A DNA stretch of 64,000 nucleotides from Cryptomeria japonica. Lineage: Eukaryota; Streptophyta; Pinopsida; Cupressales; Cupressaceae. The stretch is from the NCBI RefSeq assembly GCF_030272615.1, contig NC_081406.1, positions 248,429,218 through 248,493,217 on the forward strand. Direction: 5' to 3'. Shown here piece after piece: positions 22,345 to 32,429 of the stretch. Position numbers and translations under genes: made by a program. Under the pieces are notes generated by a model that worked only from the letters and a program-made list of their open reading frames with translations, searched no databases and was not told where the DNA came from. How positions within the stretch are numbered: position 1 is the first letter of the stretch; each line of letters starts with the position of its first letter.

Positions 22345-23516
22345 TGATGAATACTAAGAGGGGGGGCTGAATTTGTATACCAAAAAATACTAAACTAAAC
22401 TCTTAAATAGTTTAGCGGTTAACTGGTATAACAGATTTACTAACAAACTAGTTAAGACAAATGCAAACCAAACAACAAATAAAGTATTCACCCACAAGAG
22501 CACAATCACCATAACATAAGAGGTTTTGATATGGAAACCCAAATGGGAAAAACTACAGTGAGCAGAAACTCACAAGTAACTATATGCAGAATAGAAACCA
22601 GACTGGTTAAGGTCAGACCGGTTAAGGTCATACAATGTTCTTCACCAGAACAGATCTTGTTAGGATTCTAGATCTCTATTAGGAGATAAGTCCTGTTAGA
22701 AACTACCTTGTGAGAGGATTTCAGATTCATAGTTGTGAACCACCTTGTTAGAGGATTTACAAAGGCTTTACTCGGCCTACCCAATTAAGGTTTTCAGACT
22801 TGTCGAAGATATGAGTAATCAACAAGTAGATGATCTAGATACTAGCACAATATGCTTGGTTAGATCCTTGATAGCTCATTGTTAATGCACATTTAGCATT
22901 ACTTCAGTCTTCAATATCTCCACACTCTATTTCTTTGCACAAACCTAATCTTCTCTTCTATATTCACACATACAAAACCCTCATCAACTAAAACCCTATC
23001 AACAACTAAAACCCTAGACATGGTGTCCTTATAAAAGAATCTAATTTCATGTCGGTCCAATAGGATTACATTGCAAGTTCCTAGGTTCAGTGCATCTAGA
23101 CACATTTGGTAACATGGCACAAAATCACTATCAAAGTGTCAATTTTATGATAACTCATCACAAAAATATTGGTTGGTAACTCATCACATAGTAATACCGG
23201 TTCATTACCGATTACCGGTTCATACATTTTACCAATTACCGGTTGTCACAGTGAAGACTGGAAAAATGTTAATTACCACTTTGTTCCTTTGTACCACTTT
23301 GGGATCCTCAAACCGCTTGAGGTCTTCATACCACTTTGGGTCTTTAGTCAGTTTGTGACCGGTAAACACCTTCTGCAAAACATTGAGTCTAAAGACTATA
23401 ATACATAATACCAGTTGGAACAATTACTGGTGGAGCATAACTCATACATAAGGAAGTGATCATAAAACAAGTGTGTGTCCATCAACGACAATCACAACAT
23501 CATCAAAATGCCAACA
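22345..23516 (-). repeat. 5' LTR of the non-autonomous copia (right, 1,172 bp)
   Basis: TGATGAATAC to GCCAACA. It is longer than its partner because of small internal duplications, for example GGTTAAGGTCAGACCGGTTAAGGTC near 22600 and a doubled AACTAAAACCCTA near 22990. Confidence 0.95.
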
Positions 23517-23521
23517 TTTAT
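23517..23521. repeat. Target-site duplication TTTAT, right
   Basis: Exact copy of 15856-15860. The sequence after it (TAATAAATTAGTATAT) continues unit A as in copy 2. Confidence 0.92.
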
Positions 23522-23544
23522 TAATAAATTAGTATATTATATTA

Positions 23545-23548
23545 GGGA

Positions 23549-23613
<65 letters not shown>

Positions 23614-23805
23614 AGGAGGGAGGGGGAGAGAGAGAGGGGGGGGAAAGGGAGAGAGAGAGAATTAGAGAGATTAGGGGAGAGATATAGGGGGGATATAGAA
23701 ATAGAGAGAGAGAGAGATAGAGAGATGGGGAGGATGAAGGGAGAGAGAGATGGGGAGAGGGAAGGGAGAGAGATAGAGAGTTTAGGGGAGAGATAGAGAG
23801 AGATG
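23545..23805. repeat. GA-rich microsatellite, unit A copy 1
   Basis: A run of (GA)n followed by GGGGAGAG and ATTAGGGGAGAGA variants. The apparent Arg/Glu repeat proteins across it are composition artefacts. The homologous tract in copy 2 lies at 55512-55790. Confidence 0.95.
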
Positions 23806-26800
23806 TGACCCTTTATGACTCTATATGATGTCATTATGGGTCATATAACCCCTTATGACACAATATGGTCTCATTAGGGTTCCTATGGTGTCCTAAGGGG
23901 TCATATTGTATCCTACGATCCCTTAGGACACCATATGAACCCTTATGACACCATATTGGGTCGTTATGGGACCTATGGTGTCCTAAGGGGTCATATTATG
24001 TCCTATGACCCCTTAGGACACCATTTGACCCCTTAAGATACCATATTGGGTTGTTATGGGTCCTATGGTGTCCTAAGGGGTCATATTGTGTCATATGACC
24101 CCTTAAGATACCAAATTGTGTCGTTATGGGTCATATTGTGTCCTAATGTCATTACGGGTCCTATGGTGTCCTAAGGGATCATATTGTATCGTAAGACCCC
24201 TTAGGACACCAAATGACCCCTTATGACACCATATTCAGTCGTTATGGGTCCTATGGTGTCTTAAGGGGTCATATTGTGTCCTACGACCCCTTAGAACACC
24301 ATATGACCCCTTAAGACACTATATTGGGTCGTTATGGGTCCTACGGTGTTGTAAGGGGTCATATTGTGTGCTATGACCCCTTAGGACACCATATGACCCC
24401 TTAGGACACCATATAACCCCTAGTGACACAATTTGGTGTCTTAAGGGGTCATATGGTGTCCTAAGGGGTCATATTGTGTCCTACAACCCCTTAGGACACC
24501 ATATGACCCCTTAAGGCACCAAATTGTGTCGTTATGGGTCATATGGTGTCCTAAGGGGTCATGGGACACCATATGACCCCTAAGGACAACATTAGACCCC
24601 TTATGACACCATATGGTGTTGTTAGGGGTAATATGGTGTCCTAAGGGGTCATATTGTGTCCTACAACCCTTTAGTACACCATATGACCCCTTATGACACC
24701 ATATTGGGTTGTTATGGGTCCTATGATCTCCTAAGGGGTCATATTGTGTCCTACAACCCCTTAGGACACCATATGACACCTTAAGACACCATATTGGGTC
24801 GTTATGGGTCCTATGGTGTCCTAAGGGGTCATAATGTGTCCTACGACCCCTCAGGACACCATATGACCCCTTAAGACACCAAATTGTGTCGCTATGGGTC
24901 ATATTGTGTTCTAATGGGTCATATTGTGTCATATGACCCCTTAAGACATAATATGACCCTTTACGACTCTATATCGTGTCATTACCGATCATATTACCCC
25001 TTATGACACCATATGGTGTCGTTATGGGTCCTATGGTGTCCTAAGGGGTCATATTGCATCCTATGACCCCTTAGGACACCATATCACCCCTTAAGACAAT
25101 ATATTGGGTCGTTATGGGTCCTATCGTGTCCCAAGGAGTCATATTATGTCCTACGACCCCTTAGGAAACTATATGACCCCTTAAGACACCAAATTGTGTG
25201 TTTATGGGTCATATTATGTTCTAAGGGGTCATGGGACACCATATGACCCCTAAGGACAACATAAGACCCCTTATGACACCATAGTGGATCGTTATGGATC
25301 CTATGGTGTCCTAAGGGGTCATATTGTTTCCTATGACACCTTGGGAAGCCATATGACCCCTTAAGACACCAAACTATTTTGTTATGGGTCATATATTGTC
25401 CTAAGGGGTCATGGGACACCATATGACCCCTTAGGACACCATATGACCCCTTAAGACACCATATTGGGTCATTATGGGTCCTATAGTGTCCTAAGGGGTC
25501 ATATTGTGTCCTACAACCCCTTAGGACACCATATGACCCCTTCAGACACCAAATTGTATCGTTATGGGTCATATTGTGTCCTAAGGGGTCATTGGACACC
25601 ATATGACCCCTAAGGACAACATACGACCCCTTATGACACCATATTGGGTCGTTATGGGTCCTATGGTGTCCTAAGGGGTCATATTGTGTCCTACGACCCC
25701 TTAGGACACCACATGACCCCTTAAGACACCAAATTGTGTTGTTATGGGTCATATTATGTCCTAATGGGTCATATTGTGTCATATGACCCATTTAAGACAT
25801 TATATGACCCCTTAGGACATAGTATGACCCTTTAAGACTCTATACGGTGTCATTATGTGTTATATGACCCCTTATGACACCATATGGTGTCGTTAGGGGT
25901 CCTATGATGTCCTAAGGGGTCATATTGTGTCCTAGGACCTCTTAGGATACCATATGACCCCTTAAGACACCATATTGGGTTATTATGAGTCCTATGGTGT
26001 CCTAAGGGGTCATATTGTGTTCTACGACACCTTAGAAAACCATATGACCCCTTAAGACACCAAATTGTGTTGCTATGGGTTATATTGTGTCTTAAGGGTT
26101 CATGGAACAACATATGACCCCTAAGGACAACATATGACCCCTTATGACACCATATTGGGTTGTTATGGGTCTTATGGTGTCCTAAGGGGTCATATTATGT
26201 CCTATGACACCATATGACCCCTTAATACACCAAATTGTGTCGTTATGGGTCATATGGTGTCCTAAGGGGTCATGGGACACCATATGACCCCTTAATACAC
26301 CAAATTGTGTCGTTATGGGTCATATGGTGTCCTAAGGGGTCATGGGACACCATATGACCCCTAAGGACAACATACGACACCATATGGCGTCATTAGGGGT
26401 CATATGGTGTCCTACGGGGTCAGATTGTGTCCTGCAACCCCTTAGGACACCATATGACCCCTTATGACACCATATTGGGTCGTTATGGGTCCTATGGTGT
26501 CCGAAGAGGTCTTATTGTGTCCTATGACCCCTTGGGATACCATATGACCCCTTGGGATACCATATGACCCCTTAAGACACCACATTGGGTTGTTATGGGT
26601 CCTATGGTGTCCTAAGGGGTCATATTGTGTCCTACGACCCCTTAGGACAACCTATGATCCCTTGAGAAACCAAATTGTGTTGTTATGGGTCATATTGTGT
26701 CCTAAGGGGTCATGGGACACCATATGACCCCTTAGGATGATATACAACCCCTTACTAGGTCATATTGTGTCATTAGGGGTCATATGGTGTCCTAATGGGT

Positions 26801-27775
26801 CATGGGACACCATATCACCTCTGGGGACAACATACAACCCCTTATGACACCATATTGGGTCGTTATGAGTCATATGGTGTCCATAGGGGTCATATTGTGT
26901 CCTACAACCCCTTAGGACACCATATGACCCCTAACCACACAATATGGTGTCAAAAGGGGTCATATGGTGTCCTAAGGGGTCGTAGGACACAATATGACCC
27001 CTAAGGACAACATATGACCCCTTATGACACCATATTGTTTTGTTATGGGTCCTATGGTGTCCTAAGGGGTCATATTGTGTCCTACAACCCATTAGGACAC
27101 CATATGACCCCTAACGACAAAATTTGGTGCCTTAAGGGGTCATATGGTGTCTTAAGGGGTCATGTTATGTCCTACAACCTCATAGGAGACCATATGACCC
27201 CTTAAGACACCAAATTATGGCGTTATGGGTCATATGGTGTCCTAAGGGGTCATGAGACACCATATGACCCCTAAGGAAAACATACGACCCCCTATGACAC
27301 CATATGGTGTCCTTAGGGGTCATATGGTGTCCTAAGGGGTCATATTGTGTCCTATGACCACTTGGGACACCATATGACCGCTAATGACACAAATGGTGTC
27401 TTAAGGGGTCATATGTTGTCCTAAGGGGTCATATTATGTTCTACGACCCCTTAGGACACCATATGACCTCTTAAGACACCATATTGGGTCGTTATGGGTC
27501 CTATGGTGTCCTAAGGGGTCATATTGTGTCCTACGACCCCTTAAGACACCAAATCATGTCGTTATGGGTCATATTGTGTTTTGAGGGCTCATTGGACACC
27601 GTATGACCCCTAAGGACAACATACGACCACTTATGACACCATATTGGGTCGTTATGGGTCCTATGGTGTCCTAAGGGGTCATTTTTTGTCCTATGACCCC
27701 TTAGGACACCATATGACCCCTTAAGACACCAAATTGTGTCGTTATGGGGTCATATGGTGTGCTATTGGGTCATAT
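23806..27775. repeat. 20-bp satellite in alternating orientation, unit A copy 1 (about 4 kb)
   Basis: Built from GGGTCATATGGTGTCCTAAG and its reverse complement CTTAGGACACCATATGACCC, with variants carrying GTTATGGGTCCTATGG, CAAATTGTGTCGTTATGG and ATATTGTGTCCTA. Successive monomers such as GACCCCTTAGGACACCATAT repeat every 20 bp. Direct and inverted runs alternate many times, forming higher-order blocks of roughly 200-250 bp. Because 20 bp times three is 60, long open frames with a 20-residue period appear on both strands; they are not genes. The array could fold into many hairpins. Confidence 0.95.
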
Positions 27776-27855
27776 TCTCTCTTTCTCTCTCTCTGTCTCA
27801 CTCTCCTCTCTCTCTCCCTCTCTCCCTCTCCTCTCTCTCTCTCTCCCTCTCCTCC

Positions 27856-27886
<31 letters not shown>
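27776..27886. repeat. CT-rich microsatellite, unit A copy 1
   Basis: (CT)n with CTCCCTCTC interruptions. It is the reverse complement in kind of the GA tract on the other side of the satellite. Confidence 0.95.
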
Positions 27887-28200
27887 AAAATATGAGCAAT
27901 AAAATCGGATATCTGATTTCTATCATTGCCATTAATGTGGCAATAGTAAAAGAAAAGCAGCAACGAGAAATTTTTTTGGGACCACAAATGTATACATTAA
28001 AATCGGATATCCAATTTTTGTAAATAAAAAATATCCTTGTGGGCCATTTTGTGGATTCCAATGGCCCATAGGCTGCATATTCTATTTTTTGTCAATGAAC
28101 ATGGGTTTTTAGACAGGTTGAGACAAATTTGTTCTTTTGAGAGATTCTTAAAGTCAAAGCTTACATTGTCAATCATTTGGGAGCATTTTTGTGGAGGTAA
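27887..28200 (+). promoter_or_regulatory. Upstream region of the unit A gene, copy 1
   Basis: Conserved with 59418-59750 in copy 2. It contains AAAATCGGATATCTGATTT and ATTAAAATCGGATATCCAAT, inverted relatives of strings in the left arm. It probably holds the promoter and 5' leader of the downstream gene, although no clear TATA box is assigned. Confidence 0.5.
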
Positions 28201-31158
28201 ATGGGGAGTAGTAGTCGTCAGAAGTCTAAACACAAAATAAAACTTTCAAATGACCAAATTGAAGTGTATAGAGAAAGAGATAGAGAAGGTCATAGGAAGA
28301 GAAGACAAGGTATGTTAAATATTGCTAATGTCACTTCAAGTGAAGATGAAATTGAATTTGAAAATGTGTCACAAGTTATTGAAAATGAAAATGTAGATTT
28401 TGAAGTGAAAATTTTGAAAATGTTGAAAATGTTGAAAGTGATAATGAAATTCTCAACATGTGGAAAATTTTGATAGGAGGTGAACATGTGGAAAAATTTG
28501 ACATTGGAGGTGAACATGTGGAAAATTTTGACATTGGAGGTGAAAATGTGGAAAACTTTGACATTGAAGGTGGAATTACTCAACCAAGTGAACAATATGT
28601 AACACCTAATTACTTTAGAAATGAAGACCCTCTCATGGATGAAAGACAAATTCCAAATCCAAGACCTTCAAGAACCCCAAAATGGTTACTTTAAATCAAT
28701 GAAAACATTATTGCAAATCTTGAAGGCAAGAGGTCAACAAGAACCGTTCGGTTGTGGGCTACACAACTTTTTGACCAAAATTTTCAGAATAAGACATTGA
28801 CTGAGCAATGACAACTATTTGTTCAATTGCTAAAGATGATAAATATGAGACCATTGGTAAACAAATTGAATATTCGTATGAACAAGAAAATGGAGAGAAA
28901 TCCTATTATTGCCAAAAATCTATTTGATGCTCTCAATTCTATTGGAAAGAATACCAAAGAAAGAGATAAGAGAGATGCTCGAAGAGTGATTACAACCTCC
29001 TTAGTAAGCCATCAATTGAGGAAGGCTCATCAAATGAGACAAACTTGTGTTTAGTTTAACATAAACCATAAAACTTTTGATAGAGCACTTGCACGAAGAT
29101 CAAACTTGACGATCCACTTCAACAAGATACATGGGCTTCTAGTGGGAGGGTTCCATGTGTTCATAGAAAGTTTACTGACAATGTGAAGGAGGAGATTCAA
29201 CAATTTTGGCACTCTAATTCTAGAGTGTCACCCAATATAAAGGACGTTTTGAAATTAAGGATTGGCAACTGAGACTGCACACCGCATCCCAAACATTTCT
29301 TGGAATCAAGCCAAACAATGTTGTACAAAAAATTTTGTGAAGTACATCCAACATTGCAAATATCACAAAGGGCCTTTGAACTTTGAAGCCATTTTATTGT
29401 GTTCCTCTTAAGATTCACAATACTTGTTGTTGCAAGTACCATGTGGAGTTTTCAATGTACCATAAACTTTTATGTCATATTCGTTCTACGATGCATACTA
29501 ATGAGATGTTGCAGGAGTGTGGTGCCATGCTATTTCCCAGATCATCAAGAGACTTGCAAGATCTATTTTTACGCCCTAGAGATGATGGCTGCTATTTCTA
29601 TAGAAATAATTGTTTGAATGAGTAGTGCTCAAAATGTGGTGGGTTGTCAAAGTTTGTTTCATGTTTTCATGAGGGCAGCGAACTGGAGTTTGGAAAGAAT
29701 TATGTTAAGAAAAAAAGATATGAGATAGTGAAATATACTTTGAGGAGTGGAGGTGAGGGTTCTAGATGCGAATTAGTCTCAAGAGAAGTGAGTATTTCTG
29801 ATTTTATTTTGGATTTTAAGGAAAATGTTTTCTACAAGTATGCAAGGCACACCCATAGGTCTCAATGGTTGGATTAATAGTTCAGGATGTGTAAGAACTA
29901 TTTCCCAATTGGCACTAGTGTATTGGTGGTTGATTTTGCAAAGAACTATACATTGAAACCATAGAATGAGGTACAGTTCCAATACTACAATTCAATCCAG
30001 ATTGCTATTTTTGTTCACATTACATATAGACATGCTCTTGATAGTATAGAAGAGGACAAGAAGATAATCAGGGAGTATCATTTTTATATGAGCGATGATA
30101 GATCACACTCCTCTGAGTATGTGGAACATTCTTTCGAGATTTTTTTTGAGTTCTTGCATGAGAAAGATATTACAATTGATCAACATATCATATGGTCAAA
30201 TAATTGTACGGGTCGATTTAAGAATGCCCATATGTTTTATTGGTTGAGTAGAATGCATGTAGAGAGGCGTATACCTCATATTTGGTGTTTTTTTTAGGCA
30301 GGGCATGGGAAGGGGGAGCATGATGGAGCAGGTGCATGTTTGAAGAGATCTCTAGTTAAGGAGCAATTAAGGATTTTAGGTGCAAATTTCTTTGATGCAC
30401 GTTCTATTGTTGATTGGTGTAGTTCAACATTGTCACATGGAGGTGCTCTTGATTCAGCAGTGACCAGATTCTTTTGGTTGGCTGAGGAGGACACAGTGGG
30501 AGATAGATTGGATTGTCAAACAATTGAAGATTCTTCAAAGATGCATTCATTTCTTATCTCAGATGCAAGTACATGGACCATTTGGACATGAGTGTTGGCT
30601 TGTTTTTGTTAAAGTTGTGTTAGGTGTGATTGCGATTAGTGTGAGTCAAGTGAGTGGGTTGATACATGGGTTCACCAATATCTAACTCCTTTATCTCAAA
30701 CAATATCCTTGTCAAACAATGACATGAAAAGTTCACTTGAGTATGACCGTTTATTAGATCTTATACAGCCAGGACATTTTTTTGTAGTTGTTGCACCACA
30801 AGGGAATGAAGAGAGATCAGAATATTGGTTGGCACGATGTGTCTAGGGAAAACAAAATCTAACACAACCAGTGACAGATGATGATGGGTTCACATATCCT
30901 ATAGGTTTAGTTGTTGTTGTGGGAACTTGGTTGTGAACATAAATGATTAGAAAAAATGACATACCTGCATTTGAAGACTATGAGAGACACAAAACCATTA
31001 TAATGTATTCACACCTTATTATAGCTACAAATGTCAAGTTGTATAAGAATCAAGCAAAACTGAAGACCAAAGAGCTATGGATAGTGACTACTGCTAATCA
31101 TGGAGCAATACTAGATACTCTTAAGCAAAGAGATGACCCTTCAGGCATACTTGAGTAG
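28201..31158 (+). pseudogene. Unit A gene: DDE-transposase-like protein, decayed
   Basis: Starts MGSSSRQKSKHKIKLSNDQI with a basic RERDREGHRKRRQ stretch, then an acidic region with three 10-residue repeats (VENFDI type, about 28490-28575). A conserved block EQYVTPNYFRNEDPLMDE and a helical part (28827-29054) follow. From 29383 to 31158 the frame is unbroken apart from about nine stops, many explicable as CAG or TGG changed to TAG/TAA/TGA. Landmarks: a Cys/His-rich part (CCCKYHVEF, CSKCGG); VLVVDFAKNY (near 29925); IIWSNNCTGRFKNAHMFYW (near 30185); and AGHGKGEHDGAGACLKR (30298-30348). The order D-x-A-x-NY, then S(D/N)-x3-x-FK, then HGKG-x2-DG-x-G-x3-KR matches, from memory, a family of uncharacterised RNase-H-fold proteins mostly known from animals. 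The second aspartate is N here. A transposase role is inferred. Confidence 0.65.
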
Positions 31159-31700
31159 TAGGTCTTTAGTGGTGCTTTATTTTTTTATCATGCATTTCAT
31201 TTCAAACAATGATCATTAAACCTTAATGTTCAAGTTTATTACGTGTACATTAAGGATGTGTTAAAAATGTAGGTCTATTGATGAATGTTTATTTTTGGCA
31301 ACACGGTTTTTGCATGCACATAGCGGGTACACTCGATATAATTGGAAAGGACGTATTTTTGCAACACAACTTATTATCATGCATTTGATGAGCTTTACAA
31401 TTTTTGTTATTAGACAACACTATTTGACAATTTTTGATGATATAATTATCTAAAAACCTTTATACTCATGCAAGTCTTTTTTAATGATATACAACAGTAT
31501 CACATTATGATTTTTGCGTCAACATAGTGGGTTATGTTGATATAATTCGAAGGGATGTATTTTTATGGTATATAATCCCACATTTTCATTTATTATCATG
31601 CATTTTAGTTGAAGTGATTATGATAAAGCCTTTATGTTCATCCATACATTTTATGTGTAGATTAACAATTCTTAAAAATACAAGTTCATGCTAGATCATT
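31159..31700. repeat. Three imperfect repeats of about 210 bp downstream of the unit A gene
   Basis: Blocks near 31180, 31370 and 31590 share TTATCATGCATTT, then weaker versions of GATTATTAAACCTTTATGTTCA. Two of the intervals also share ATAATT(C/G)GAA(A/G)GGA(T/C)GTATTTTT. Non-coding, probably the 3' region of the same unit. Confidence 0.55.
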
Positions 31701-32429
31701 CGCCATTGACAAGACCCTCTCTTGGTGATGGTACATATTCCTTTGTGCATTAATGAGATTATATTTTGTGCATAAACACTAAGCCAAGTGAATGTATTTC
31801 TATTTATAAATGACCATATCTACCATCGTCTTCAACCATGCAAAGAAATGCAGTGAGAAGGGCCTTAATCAACATGTGTCTTTCTTCAAAGTTATGGTTG
31901 TATACTTTGCAGAGAAACTGGAAAGTTTCATAATTATACAATCTTGTACGTCTTAAAAATGTTTCAAATGATCTATTTATAATTTGACAAAATAATTTGT
32001 ATTAAGTGTTATAATTTGTTTCTTGTAGTACATTCATTCCACATAAAAAGGTTACTTATTTTGGTCTTGATTTATATGCAGGCATTGATGTACGTAAGAT
32101 TTTCTCTTTGGAGATGAGGATGTCTGATGCAGATGAAGTGGGATATTGTATTTGTATATGGATGTGAATTGATGTAACTTTGTTATTATGATATACAATG
32201 TCCATGAGAAAATTGGTTTAGTTATATTTTTGATATACAATGTATCTATACATGAGTACATTGGTGTAGTTGTATTGATAACAAAAAGAAATAATGTTTG
32301 CATATCCCTTCATGGATGTCACATGAAAGTGTGATGGTAATTATATGTATACAATACATGGAAATATTGATGATCATTATGTGTCTACAGTGTAATGCTT
32401 GTTTATCTATATTTTTCATTGAATGAAAC
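31701..32429. other. Non-coding stretch between the unit A gene and the 360-bp satellite
   Basis: AT-rich. A TTTATATGCAG followed by GCATTGATGTACG (about 32078) looks like a splice acceptor, and a short open stretch follows it, so a last exon of the upstream gene is possible but unsupported by a matching donor. The right end of unit A is not identified. Confidence 0.35.

Larger units (their letters stand above)
15861..23516 (-). mobile_element. Complete non-autonomous copia-type LTR retrotransposon (7,656 bp) without pol
   Basis: Both LTRs, primer site, polypurine tract and TTTAT target duplications are present, so the ends are certain. The element reads on the minus strand. From its 5' end it has the LTR 22345-23516, a methionine-initiator-type primer site, a gag with zinc knuckles (about 22330-21014), a 450-bp spacer, a long ORF of unknown function (about 20562-17270), the polypurine tract, and the LTR 15861-17000. 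No protease, integrase, reverse transcriptase or RNase H motif is visible in the 5.3-kb interior. It would have to borrow enzymes from a relative such as the copia at 60433. Differences between the LTRs, including two small duplications in the right LTR, show that the insertion is old. Confidence 0.9.

Noticed and set aside
23475-23834. Arg/Glu and Ser/Leu repeat proteins over the GA tract
   Set aside because: Translation of a microsatellite.
25144-25791. Long open frames with a 20-residue period (for example 215 codons on the minus strand) in the satellite
   Set aside because: They follow from a 20-bp monomer lacking stops in that frame. Equivalent frames appear on both strands and change with monomer orientation. 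No start context or conservation beyond the repeat.
23806-27775. CRISPR-like array because of regular short palindromic repeats
   Set aside because: There are no unique spacers, the monomers are contiguous and alternate in orientation, and the genome is a plant.
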